Assembly (NCBI GenBank): GCA_965219935.1
Contig: CBDCOU010000003.1
Coordinates: forward strand, 4,464,001-4,528,000
Length of the DNA stretch: 64,000 nt
DNA from: Bin34 sp965219935
GTDB taxonomy: Bacteria; Chloroflexota; Anaerolineae; Caldilineales; Caldilineaceae
Reading direction: 5' to 3'
Shown here piece after piece: positions 7,744 through 15,562 of the stretch. The notes beneath the pieces were generated by a model, which had not been told where the DNA came from, made no database searches, and saw only the letters and a list, made by a program, of their open reading frames with translations. A program made the translations under genes and the position numbers. Positions within the stretch are counted from its first letter, which is position 1. The number at the start of each line of letters is the position of its first letter.

Positions 7744-8388
7744 ATGGCGGTCCGTTTCTCCGGCCACCCGTTGGTCCAGCACAAGTTGACCCGTCTGCGG
7801 GATGTTGGCACACCGCCGCCGGTGTTCCGCCAGCTGGTGCAGGAAATCGCGATGATGCTGGCGGTCGAGGCAACCCGCGATCTGCCGCTCGCATCGACGG
7901 TGGTGGACACGCCGCTGACCACGGTGTTCGATGCGCCGGTGTGTCGAACGCAAATCTCGCTGGTGCCCATTCTGCGCGCGGGTCTGGGCATGCTGCCCGG
8001 TGCGTTGGCACTCCTGCCCGATGCCAACACCTGGTTGATTGGCCTGGAACGGGACGAGGAGTCCCTGGAGCCCCGTGCGTACTACAAGAAGATCACGTTT
8101 CCCGAAACGACCGATCTGTGCCTGGTCCTGGATCCGATGCTGGCCACCGGTGGATCCCTGTGCGCGGCCTTGGCGACGCTGAAGGAGGCGGGGGTGCGGA
8201 ACCTGCGCTATTTGGGCCTTGTGGCCGCGCCCGAAGGCATCGCGGCCGTGGAGCGGAGCCATCCCGACACGGATCTCCACATCGGAGCCTTGGATGAACG
8301 ACTGACGGGGGATGCCGACGATCTGCCCAACGGCTATATCTGGCCGGGTCTGGGCGATGCCGGCGACCGCCAGTTCAGGACGGAGTAG
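7744..8388 (+). CDS. upp: Uracil phosphoribosyltransferase
   Basis: A 214-residue type I phosphoribosyltransferase that salvages uracil with PRPP to UMP. The start HPLVQHKLTRLRD is the classic Upp N-terminus. PILRAGLGM is the flexible-loop region, LVLDPMLATGGS is the PRPP-binding motif, and the C-terminal NGYIWPGLGDAGDR binds uracil. Length matches the family (about 208-215 residues). The ATG at 7744 is chosen for the conserved N-terminus and an upstream AAGG; the ORF is open further upstream but without family similarity. It is convergent with the aldo/keto reductase gene (38-base gap). Confidence 0.95.
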   Translation: MAVRFSGHPLVQHKLTRLRDVGTPPPVFRQLVQEIAMMLAVEATRDLPLASTVVDTPLTTVFDAPVCRTQISLVPILRAGLGMLPGALALLPDANTWLIGLERDEESLEPRAYYKKITFPETTDLCLVLDPMLATGGSLCAALATLKEAGVRNLRYLGLVAAPEGIAAVERSHPDTDLHIGALDERLTGDADDLPNGYIWPGLGDAGDRQFRTE

Positions 8389-8426
8389 GCATTGCGGCCG
8401 CGGTCGGCACAACCGGCCACACTTCG

Positions 8427-9428
8427 TTACGCGGAGGCTGCCAGCACACGGTCGATTGCCTCCAGTTCGTCCGATGTGAAATCCAGGTTCCGGAGGGCCG
8501 CAACGTTTTGGTGCAGTTGATCCGGGCGGCTGGCTCCGGTCAGGACCGAACAGACAACCGGTTGCCGCAGAACCCAGGCCAGCGCCATCTGGGCCAGGGA
8601 CTGGCCGCGCCCGGCAGCGAGGGCGTTCAGGTCGCGCAGGACGGCCACGGTTTTGTTGGTGATCCGTTCCGGGGTCAGGGTGGAATGCGGATCGGCGGCC
8701 CTTGAATCGTTCGGGATGCCGCCCAGGTACTTGCTGGTCAGCATCCCCTGGCTGAGTGGCGAGAAGGCAATGCAGCCGATGCCTTCCGCGGCCATGGCGT
8801 CGAACGCCCCGCCCGTTTCGTAGTCCCGGCGCAGCATGTTGTACGGAGGCTGGTGAATCAGGCAGGGGGTGCCCAGCTCCCGGAGGATGCGGGCGGCTTC
8901 CCGCGTGCGCTGCGCATCGTAGTTGGAAATGCCGGCATACAAGGCCCGACCGCTGCGGACGGCGGTGTCCAGGGCACCCATGGTTTCGGCCAGGGGGGTG
9001 TCGGGATCCATGCGGTGGCTGTAGAAGATGTCAACGTAGTCAAGTCCCATCCTGCGCAGGCTTTGGTCGAGGCTGGCCAGCATGTACTTGCGCGAGCCAA
9101 AATTGCCGTAGGGTCCCGGCCACATGTCGTAACCGGCCTTGGTGGAGATGACGAGTTCATCGCGCCAGGCACCCAGATCCTGGGCCAGGATGCGCCCGAA
9201 CGTTGCCTCCGCCGAGCCGGGAGGCGGACCGTAGTTGTTGGCCAGGTCGAAGTGGGTGATGCCCAGGTTGAAGGCCGTTTGCACAAGGCTGCGGGCGTTC
9301 TCATAGGAGTGGAACGTCCCGAAGTTGTTCCACAGGCCGAGTGAAACGGCCGGCAGCAGCAGGCCGCTCCTGCCGCAGCGGCGGTACACCATGGAGTCGT
9401 ATCGATCGGAGGTAGGGGTGAAAGGCAT
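8427..9428 (-). CDS. Aldo/keto reductase (YghZ / L-glyceraldehyde 3-phosphate reductase-like)
   Basis: A 333-residue NADPH-dependent (beta/alpha)8 oxidoreductase. The catalytic tetrad is visible: Asp and Tyr in HFDLANNYGPPPGSAE, Lys in ISTKAGYDMWPGPYG, and His in FYSHRMDPDTP. The NADP-binding C-terminal region is SVLTGASRPDQLHQNV. The long GPYGNFGSRKYMLASLDQSL loop is typical of the YghZ subgroup, which reduces L-glyceraldehyde 3-phosphate or methylglyoxal. Length fits the subgroup. It stands alone between upp (convergent) and the vapBC genes. Confidence 0.85.
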   Translation of the reverse strand: MPFTPTSDRYDSMVYRRCGRSGLLLPAVSLGLWNNFGTFHSYENARSLVQTAFNLGITHFDLANNYGPPPGSAEATFGRILAQDLGAWRDELVISTKAGYDMWPGPYGNFGSRKYMLASLDQSLRRMGLDYVDIFYSHRMDPDTPLAETMGALDTAVRSGRALYAGISNYDAQRTREAARILRELGTPCLIHQPPYNMLRRDYETGGAFDAMAAEGIGCIAFSPLSQGMLTSKYLGGIPNDSRAADPHSTLTPERITNKTVAVLRDLNALAAGRGQSLAQMALAWVLRQPVVCSVLTGASRPDQLHQNVAALRNLDFTSDELEAIDRVLAASA

Positions 9429-9542
9429 TGGGAAACGGATTCCATTTGGATGGCGTGGGTGGGATTGCGTACGGACCTTGGTGCAGACGCTTGATCATGT
9501 TCGCGAGGCCAACGTGGTTGGGTTGTTGGGCATTCCGCATGG

Positions 9543-9959
9543 CTATGCTCTTTCCTCTGCACTCTCCACCAAGACAACTCCCTCCATCCGGGCCAGTTTT
9601 TGGTCGAATGTGTAGAGCGGCAATGCGCCCAACCTTGCGGCTGCCAACAGGATCATCAGGTCCGCAAACCCGATACCCCCCTGATCCCGGTAGACAATGG
9701 CGGCACGGGCAATGTCGTCGGCAGCCTCAACCACCAGACTGTCCGTGGCGATCAACTCAACAAGAACGTTCGCAATCTGGGCGCGCGTGAACTGGTAGAA
9801 CCGTTCCAATACCCAGACAACCTCGATGGCAACTTCTCGACAGATGAAGCCTTGCCTGTCGGCAGTCATTCCTTCCAACAGCACCCGTGCCGCCTCTGCC
9901 TGTTCTGCATCATCGTTGACGAGATACCGGACGATCACGTTGGTATCGAGGGCAATCAT
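9543..9959 (-). CDS. vapC: PIN-domain ribonuclease toxin (VapC)
   Basis: A 138-residue PIN-domain protein. The acidic metal-binding residues expected of the fold are visible: Asp in MIALDTNVIVRYLV, Glu in CREVAIEVVWVLERFY, and Asp in GIGFADLMILLAAARLG followed by TFDQKLARMEGV. VapC toxins cleave tRNA or rRNA and are inhibited by a cognate VapB. The start overlaps the antitoxin stop by four bases (ATGA), the usual vapBC arrangement. All catalytic acids appear intact, so the toxin is probably functional. Confidence 0.88.
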   Translation of the reverse strand: MIALDTNVIVRYLVNDDAEQAEAARVLLEGMTADRQGFICREVAIEVVWVLERFYQFTRAQIANVLVELIATDSLVVEAADDIARAAIVYRDQGGIGFADLMILLAAARLGALPLYTFDQKLARMEGVVLVESAEERA

Positions 9960-10189
9960 CCTTCACAGGCTCCTGCAACGATGGCGCGCTCCATGTCCTT
10001 CAGGGTCGCCGCCGGACCGTCATGCCGCAGGATGCCAAAGAGCCGGTTCACTGGCCGCACAGGCACAATCCGGACTTCCCCATCTTGGATGAGATAGCGC
10101 ACCCGGTCTCCGGGCTGCACCGCCAGGGCCTTCCGCACGGCCTTGGGCAAGGTGGTTTGTCCTTTCGAGGTGATGCCGGACTCAACCAT
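9956..10189 (-). CDS. vapB: AbrB/MazE-type antitoxin (VapB)
   Basis: A 77-residue protein with a swapped-hairpin AbrB domain at the N-terminus (SGITSKGQTTLPKAVRKAL, then VQPGDRVRYLIQDGEVRIVP) that binds DNA. A short C-terminal tail (LKDMERAIVAGACEG) should wrap the toxin. It precedes vapC with a four-base overlap. A near-perfect palindrome lies 15-42 bases upstream of its ATG and is the likely autoregulatory operator. Confidence 0.88.
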   Translation of the reverse strand: MVESGITSKGQTTLPKAVRKALAVQPGDRVRYLIQDGEVRIVPVRPVNRLFGILRHDGPAATLKDMERAIVAGACEG

Positions 10190-10203
10190 GTGAAATGACC
10201 TTG

Positions 10204-10231
10204 TGTATTACATTTTGCAAAATGTCTTACA
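10204..10231. promoter_or_regulatory. Palindromic operator of vapBC
   Basis: A perfect 16-base palindrome ACATTTTGCAAAATGT (10210-10225) is extended after two mismatched bases on each side by TGTA (10204-10207) and TACA (10228-10231). This gives a 28-base two-fold symmetric site immediately upstream of vapB. AbrB-type antitoxin/toxin complexes autorepress by binding such inverted repeats. Confidence 0.65.
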
Positions 10232-10288
10232 TTATTGATTGTAACGGGACAAAAGCCATTTTGCGGGTCTTTTTCTGGATTGTTGGTT

Positions 10289-10354
10289 CCCAATGCATCC
10301 TTACGGCAGTCATTGGGACAGGATGGGGACCGTCTTGTAACCCAATGCATCCTT
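10289..10354. repeat. Short direct repeat in the vapB-lipA intergenic region
   Basis: CCCAATGCATCCTT occurs twice (10289-10302 and 10341-10354). An inverted copy of its first half (CATTGGG, 10311-10317) lies between them, so the first unit can also form a 7-base hairpin. The 300-base gap between vapB and lipA holds only this repeat and the vapBC operator; no gene is visible. Confidence 0.4.
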
Positions 10355-10487
10355 TGCCGGCATGGCCGTGAGGTGATCCTGGGCCGCTACGTGCCGGGCT
10401 GTTGTCCGGCAGTGGCACACGACCGTGGACACCGTTCCGGTTCGGTGGGAACAACTCCGCGCAACTTGCAAGAGGTGCCCTGGGCCA

Positions 10488-11447
10488 TCAGGGCCGATCA
10501 GTCTCCGGGTTGCGTCCGTTGGTCAGGTGTGCCTGGCCGTCGGCGTGGTAGCTGCTGCGGACCAACGGGCCGCTTTCGACCCAGCGAAAGCCGCGGCATT
10601 CGCCTTCCGTCCGCAGGTTCGCGAACTCGTCCGGGTGCACATACCGCTCCACCGGCAGGTGGAATCGGCTGGGCTGCAGATACTGGCCCATGGTCAGGAT
10701 TTCAACATCGTGGGCGCGCAAATCGTCCATGACGGCCAGCACTTCACGCCGAGTTTCCCCCAGGCCCAGCATCAGGCCGGACTTGGTCACCGCGTGCCCG
10801 TCCAGCTCTTTGGCCCGACGCAGCAGTTCCAGGCTTTGTTGGTACCGGGCCTGGGGACGCACCGTCCGATACAGGCGCGGAACCGTCTCGATGTTGTGGT
10901 TGAGAATTTCCGGCCGGGCATCCAGCACCTTGGCCAGAGCCTGGTCATTGCCCTGGAAGTCCGGGATCAGCACCTCGACCGTGCAGCCCGGGACCAGTTC
11001 GCGGATCCAGTGGATGCTTTCGGCGAAGACCCAGGCGCCGCCGTCTGGCTGTTCGTCCCGGTTGACACTGGTCAGGACGGCATGGTTCAGCCCCATGGCC
11101 TGCACGCTTTCGGCCACGCGCCGCGGTTCGTCCGGGTCCAGCTCGCTGCCCCGACCGGTTTTGATCTTGCAGAACCCGCAGCTGCGCGTGCAGGTGTCTC
11201 CCATCAGCAGGAAGGTGGCCGTGCCCCGCGCCCAACATTCGGCGAGGTTGGGGCAAAGGGCCTCCTCGCACACGGTGTGCAGCGACTGGCCGCGAAACAG
11301 GTTGCGCAGTTCCCGCACCTTCGGGCTGTCGGCGGGACGCACCCTCAGCCAGGGAGGCCTGCGCCCGCGCGTCAGGTTGCCTGCGGTGGCAGGTCGTGCC
11401 TCAAGGGCGATGGTCTGGCCGGTGGGAGGCGTGGTGGACAGGGTCAT
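10488..11447 (-). CDS. lipA: Lipoyl synthase
   Basis: A 319-residue radical-SAM enzyme that inserts two sulfurs into protein-bound octanoyl groups to make lipoyl cofactors for 2-oxoacid dehydrogenases and the glycine cleavage system. Both iron-sulfur sites are visible: the auxiliary cluster cysteines in CEEALCPNLAEC and the radical-SAM CTRSCGFC. The C-terminal RSSY motif (VRSSYHADGQ) that completes the auxiliary cluster is present. The ATG at 11447 overlaps the stop of the upstream O-antigen-ligase-like gene (ATGA), so translation is coupled to it. No lipB is next to it. Confidence 0.95.
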   Translation of the reverse strand: MTLSTTPPTGQTIALEARPATAGNLTRGRRPPWLRVRPADSPKVRELRNLFRGQSLHTVCEEALCPNLAECWARGTATFLLMGDTCTRSCGFCKIKTGRGSELDPDEPRRVAESVQAMGLNHAVLTSVNRDEQPDGGAWVFAESIHWIRELVPGCTVEVLIPDFQGNDQALAKVLDARPEILNHNIETVPRLYRTVRPQARYQQSLELLRRAKELDGHAVTKSGLMLGLGETRREVLAVMDDLRAHDVEILTMGQYLQPSRFHLPVERYVHPDEFANLRTEGECRGFRWVESGPLVRSSYHADGQAHLTNGRNPETDRP

Positions 11448-12907
11448 GCGGTTTTGACATCGCTGCGGTCGGAGCGCACCAGGCGCAGGCCCGCCGTGCA
11501 GGCACCCAGCAACAGCCAGTACAGGGCGGACATGTGAGGATACAGCAGGTTGACGTAGAAGTGGTCGAAGATGCCGGTCATGACCAGGCCAACGACAGCA
11601 CCTGCCAATCCCAGCACCCAGGGTTCCAGCGGATGTCCGCGCCACGGGGTTCCCAGGAATTGAAGCAGCGGCGCCAGCAGGATGCCGCAGAACAGCAGCA
11701 GGGCCGGAATACCCATCATTGAGGCTACGGCCAGATAGACCATGGACACACCCATCTCCAGGTCCACGCCGGGAGGGCCGAAGAAGCCAATGCCGGTCCA
11801 GGGCCACTCCTGCACGATTTCCAAGGCGTTGGCGTACTCGGTCAGGCGCATGCGCGTGGCCAGGTCCCGACCCATCAGGCCCTCCGCCAGACGCCGGACA
11901 TAACCTTGTGTCTGGGGCAGCAGAACCAACAGCAGAGCCAGTGCTCCGCCCGCCGGCAGCAGGATGCGATGGCGGAACACCGCCAGGAACAGCCCAATGG
12001 TCCCGATGGCCAGGAGGGCGTTGCGGCTGTAGGTGAGGTAGGTTGCAGCCGCCACCACGGCCAGGGCCAGGCAGGCCGCGATTTGCACCGTGGGCGACTG
12101 CCACCGGAAGAGAAACGGCAGCAGGACTGCAGCGGTCAGCACGCACACGGCGCCCAAGAGGTTGGGGTCCGTGGACAGGCCGATGGCCCGCATGGCCTCC
12201 AAGGGGTTGTCGTTGATGTAGCGTAGGGCGGCATGCCCCTCCGGGTAGTCGAACACGGCCAGGCTGCCCAGGATGTCCGCGGCAGCTGTTCGGGGCACAA
12301 AGTAAAGGAAGAGTGCAGCCAAGGCGGCGACGGTGCCGCCGACAGCCAGCGCGGTCACCACGATGCGGATGCGGCGGGCGGTGGTCAGGGTCGTCAGCGC
12401 CACCGGAAACAGCATCAGGCCCATCAGATATTCGGCGGTCTTGCGGACCTCAAAGGCGGACGGTGTCTCAAAGTTAAAACCCCAGAATACGGCAGCCGTA
12501 TACAGGAGCGCGAACAACAGGGTCGGGGCCACGCTGAACAGATGGATGGGCTCCAGTTCTCCCCGGATGCCGGCCACTGCCCAGCGCACCAGCACCAGGC
12601 CCACGACGATATTGAGGAGCGACGGTTTGAGGCCGAAGTCCACCGGCAGCACGGCGAAGGGCAGGAGGACGGCGGTGAGTACTACGGTCGCAAGTCCGCA
12701 GTCGGGCCAGTGCAGGGATGCTGCCAGCACGGCACCGGCCGCCACCAGTACCACGACGGCCGTGGCGTGGCCGGCCGCAGCCAAGCCGGTCGCCAGCAAT
12801 GCCGCCGCGCCAACCGCCACCAAGGCAACAACCAGTCCCCATGGATAATGCGACGGTGCAGGACCTGCGGTATGGATCGTGAAAGTTGAGCCTTGGAGAC
12901 TTAGCAC
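11444..12907 (-). CDS. O-antigen ligase-like polytopic membrane protein
   Basis: A protein of about 487 residues with roughly ten to twelve strongly hydrophobic segments (for example GLVVALVAVGAAALLATGLA, and ILLPAGGALALLLVLLP). The Wzy_C-like region includes TYSRNALLAIG, a large loop (RDLATRMRLTEYANALEIVQEWPWTGIGFFG) and a closing pair of helices. Such proteins ligate or polymerise surface glycans at the outer face of the membrane. GTG 12907 is a tentative start; the frame stays open to 13159 but would overlap the divergent gene. Coupling to lipA by a four-base overlap is unexpected and may only reflect operon packing. Confidence 0.7.
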   Translation of the reverse strand: MLSLQGSTFTIHTAGPAPSHYPWGLVVALVAVGAAALLATGLAAAGHATAVVVLVAAGAVLAASLHWPDCGLATVVLTAVLLPFAVLPVDFGLKPSLLNIVVGLVLVRWAVAGIRGELEPIHLFSVAPTLLFALLYTAAVFWGFNFETPSAFEVRKTAEYLMGLMLFPVALTTLTTARRIRIVVTALAVGGTVAALAALFLYFVPRTAAADILGSLAVFDYPEGHAALRYINDNPLEAMRAIGLSTDPNLLGAVCVLTAAVLLPFLFRWQSPTVQIAACLALAVVAAATYLTYSRNALLAIGTIGLFLAVFRHRILLPAGGALALLLVLLPQTQGYVRRLAEGLMGRDLATRMRLTEYANALEIVQEWPWTGIGFFGPPGVDLEMGVSMVYLAVASMMGIPALLLFCGILLAPLLQFLGTPWRGHPLEPWVLGLAGAVVGLVMTGIFDHFYVNLLYPHMSALYWLLLGACTAGLRLVRSDRSDVKTA

Positions 12908-12973
12908 GGGTATGGATCCGGGAACAGCAACGCGTACAGTACGGATCGTCCGACTGACAAGGAGGCAGCAAGC

Positions 12974-13495
12974 ATGCAGGACGAAAGCAAGGCGGTACTC
13001 AGGCCCGACACCCTGAATGAGCAGGTGGGTGTTCTGGTTCGGCGGGAGATTGAAGCCCGAATTCTGGGTCCCATGATAGATGCATTCGCGGACGCGTTCG
13101 GACGGGAACGGGTCCTGGAAATTGTGCGCGCCACCATTGTGGAGATTGCGCGCAACCAAGGCCGCGCCATGCGGATGGCCGGCGACGGCAACGATCTGGA
13201 GGCCTTTGCCGGGACCATGGAGGCCTGGCAGCGCGGCGGTGCCTTGGAGACCGATACCCTGACCAGTACCGGGGATGTGTTCGACTTCAATGTGACCCGG
13301 TGCCGCTATGCGGAGATGTACCGCGGGATTGGCATGGAGGAACTTGGATCAATTCTGTCGTGTGCCCGCGACTACGCCCTGATCGAGGGCTACAACGACT
13401 CGGTGGATCTGGCGCGGACCCGAACCATCATGGAAGGCGCCTCCCATTGTGACTTCAGGTACCGTCTGCGCGCGCCGGTGGATCTGGAGGCCTGA
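12974..13495 (+). CDS. L-2-amino-thiazoline-4-carboxylic acid hydrolase-family protein
   Basis: A 173-residue soluble protein. The C-terminal half carries the ATC_hydrolase pattern: FDFNVTRCRYAEMYRG, CARDYALIEGYND, and the conserved end RTRTIMEGASHCDFRY. The characterised member opens the thiazoline ring of L-ATC on the way to cysteine, but most family members are uncharacterised. The conserved Cys residues (in TRC, CARD and SHCDF) are present. It is divergent from the O-antigen-ligase-like gene with about 66 bases between starts and convergent with the HD gene (four-base gap). Confidence 0.8.
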   Translation: MQDESKAVLRPDTLNEQVGVLVRREIEARILGPMIDAFADAFGRERVLEIVRATIVEIARNQGRAMRMAGDGNDLEAFAGTMEAWQRGGALETDTLTSTGDVFDFNVTRCRYAEMYRGIGMEELGSILSCARDYALIEGYNDSVDLARTRTIMEGASHCDFRYRLRAPVDLEA

Positions 13496-13499
13496 CGGC

Positions 13500-14243
13500 T
13501 CAACACGCCTGGTCGGCGGATGGGACCAGGATGCGAGGCTGGTCATCCGCGGACTCACCAAACGGGTCGTCGATCTGGCGTCGCCAGACCTGCACAAACG
13601 CCACCATCTCACGGTACCGGATACGGGCGATGCGGAGAGCCGGTTCGGTGTTCATGCTCTCGGCCGTATGGGCGACGAATTCAAGCGTATAGGACTCGGC
13701 CAACTCCAGGCGTTCCTCCTGGGTGATGTGCATGGCCCGCGCCGTACCCAGAATGTGGGCCAGTTGCGGAACACCGAGCTTGGTGAGCTTGTCCGCATCC
13801 CACAGAATCGCCGCCTCCAGGGGTTCCAGCGGCTTGTCCCTCCGTCCCGACGAAAATCCCTCATGCAGACGAATGGCGATGTCCACGGTTCCGATCTTGT
13901 GCTGTGGGAAGTCCGTTGCCTTCAGAACCTGTACGGCTTCGGCCGCCCCGCGCCGGCCGTGCTGGTCCTCCAGCTTGCGAATGTCGTGCAGCCAGGCCGC
14001 GGCCACGCAGGCATCTTCGTCCGCACCCAACCGCCGGGCCAGCAACCTCGCATTCCCGACCACGTCCTTGACGTGTTCCCAGCGGTACCGGTACGGCAAT
14101 GGCGCATCGGCCGGCAGGTTCCAGTCCAGCTCCTCTTCCTGGCGGGACCGCTTGTCTGCCAGGGCGCGGCAGAGGTTCTCCCAACCCTGGCCATCACTGC
14201 ACGGCAGGGATGTGTCCCTGTAGCCCGCCTCGGGGGCAGCCAT
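13500..14243 (-). CDS. HD-domain phosphohydrolase
   Basis: A 247-residue protein with an HD metal-binding core: His in WEHVKDVVGNARLL, the HD pair in AAWLHDIRKLED, and a later Asp in ILWDADKLTKLG. HD proteins of this size hydrolyse nucleotides or phosphoesters; the substrate cannot be told. The ATG at 14243 is chosen because it overlaps the stop of the mannonate dehydratase gene by one base (TGATG), indicating translational coupling. The upstream ORF extension lies wholly in that gene. Confidence 0.8.
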   Translation of the reverse strand: MAAPEAGYRDTSLPCSDGQGWENLCRALADKRSRQEEELDWNLPADAPLPYRYRWEHVKDVVGNARLLARRLGADEDACVAAAWLHDIRKLEDQHGRRGAAEAVQVLKATDFPQHKIGTVDIAIRLHEGFSSGRRDKPLEPLEAAILWDADKLTKLGVPQLAHILGTARAMHITQEERLELAESYTLEFVAHTAESMNTEPALRIARIRYREMVAFVQVWRRQIDDPFGESADDQPRILVPSADQAC

Positions 14244-15310
14244 CAGAGACTGATCCCCTGGGCCTGCATGATGCCGCGCATGTAGCCCAGGGCATAGGCC
14301 ATGCCCGCGTGCCAAGGGGCTTCGCAGGTCATCTGCGGGGTGTGGTCCGGGATCAGGACGCCATCAAAGTCGTTGGCGGCCAGGATGGCCACGATACGCT
14401 CCATGTCCACGTCGCCCTCGTCTACGAACACCTCGTGGTACCGGGGCACCTTGCCCCGGATGTTGCGGAAGTGCACGTAGCCGATTGCATCCTGTTGGCT
14501 GTACTGTTCGGTGAACGCATAAATGTCGCCCTCGGTCATCTCCGCCAACGAACCCACGCAGTATTCCAGCTTGTTGCTGGAGCTGGCGTGCAGGTCCAGC
14601 ACGTTCTGGTACATCCGGGGCTGGTATACGAGGCGTGCGGTTCCGCGCAGCGTGGGCATCGGCGGGTCGTCGGGATGCAGGGCCAGGACCACGCCGGCTT
14701 CTTCCGCCACCGGCAGGACTTCCCCCAGAAACCGGTCCAGGCGCGACCACAATTCCTTGCGGCCAACCGCCGAAACGGTGCCGGTTGGAGCCTCCGGATC
14801 GTAGGTCATGTTCCAGATGGTGCCGTTGTCGATGGGCGTTTCCCGCGGGCCGTCCGGACCCAGGAAGCCGACCGACTCGGCACCGCCGCGGGCCCAGGGG
14901 CCTTCCACATGGCCCCAAACACCGGCGATGCTGAAGTTGTAGCCCATGACCGGGATGCCGGCTGTTCCGAGATTGCGAATGATGGCCTGAATCGTTTCGA
15001 TCTGTTCGTTCCGTTTGGGACCGTCCAAAAGGATGTCGTACCAGTGGGCGGGACTGAAGTTCTCCAATGCCGCCAGTTCCAGGCCCTCGGCCTGGATGCT
15101 CCGTCGCAAGCCGGAGAGGGATTCGGCGGACCAGGGTTCGAGATTCGGATCGGCCCAGCCCCAGCCGGCGTCCTCCTGGGTGGGAATGCGCGGACCGTCG
15201 CTGAAATAGTCGGTCAAATGAGCCACAATGTGGGTGGCGCCTGCTTGTTTGGCAAAACGGAAGTTGTCCGTGTGCAGCATGTGTCGGTAAAGACCAAGGC
15301 CCAGTTTCAT
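14243..15310 (-). CDS. Mannonate dehydratase (UxuA-like)
   Basis: A 355-residue TIM-barrel enzyme converting D-mannonate to 2-keto-3-deoxygluconate in hexuronate breakdown. Family features seen are the N-terminal GATHIVAHLTDYF, VMGYNFSIAGVWGH, the metal-binding LALHPDDPPMPTLRG, CVGSLAEM, the late HFRNIRGKVPRYHEVFVDEGDVDM and IPDHTPQM. Metal ligands (His, Cys and Asp in these motifs) appear intact. The closest general resemblance is to the UxuA paralogues common in Chloroflexota, some of which may act on other sugar acids. No other uronate-pathway gene is adjacent apart from the coupled HD gene. Confidence 0.85.
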   Translation of the reverse strand: MKLGLGLYRHMLHTDNFRFAKQAGATHIVAHLTDYFSDGPRIPTQEDAGWGWADPNLEPWSAESLSGLRRSIQAEGLELAALENFSPAHWYDILLDGPKRNEQIETIQAIIRNLGTAGIPVMGYNFSIAGVWGHVEGPWARGGAESVGFLGPDGPRETPIDNGTIWNMTYDPEAPTGTVSAVGRKELWSRLDRFLGEVLPVAEEAGVVLALHPDDPPMPTLRGTARLVYQPRMYQNVLDLHASSSNKLEYCVGSLAEMTEGDIYAFTEQYSQQDAIGYVHFRNIRGKVPRYHEVFVDEGDVDMERIVAILAANDFDGVLIPDHTPQMTCEAPWHAGMAYALGYMRGIMQAQGISL

Positions 15311-15434
15311 TGCGGAGTGGCCACCTCAGTTTGTGTTCGGCGGAAGGTGCCGCGGGCAAGACGGGAATTGTAGCGATCGGGGTCTGCGACCGGCGCGAAG
15401 TCCTGTGTCCGCTGACAAGATCCCTACAGAAAAG

Positions 15435-15467
15435 GTTCACATTGCGTTCACATTTGGTTTCTAGACT
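15435..15467 (+). promoter_or_regulatory. PhoB-box-like 11-bp direct repeat with a -10 element
   Basis: GTTCACATT occurs twice (15435-15443 and 15446-15454) with an 11-base period, the spacing at which OmpR/PhoB-family response regulators bind as head-to-tail dimers. A -10-like TAGACT (15462-15467) follows, so the repeat sits where a -35 would be, as in Pho-box promoters. The next gene in this direction is the secreted protein at 15563, then a PhoB-type regulator. The function is an inference from geometry. Confidence 0.5.
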
Positions 15468-15562
15468 GGCTGCCATGAGTTGGGTACCACGGCTGCCTCC
15501 GGAGCACAACCGGGGCGTTGCGGACCCGTCCCATCCGATCCAATCGCAACAGGATGCAAATC

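Noticed and set aside
10289..10354. Direct repeat CCCAATGCATCCTT as attachment sites or a CRISPR start
   Set aside because: Only two copies 52 bases apart, with no cargo, no regular spacer series and no cas genes.
10425..11537. A 370-codon plus-strand frame opposite lipA
   Set aside because: It overlaps the unmistakable lipoyl synthase and shows no family similarity.
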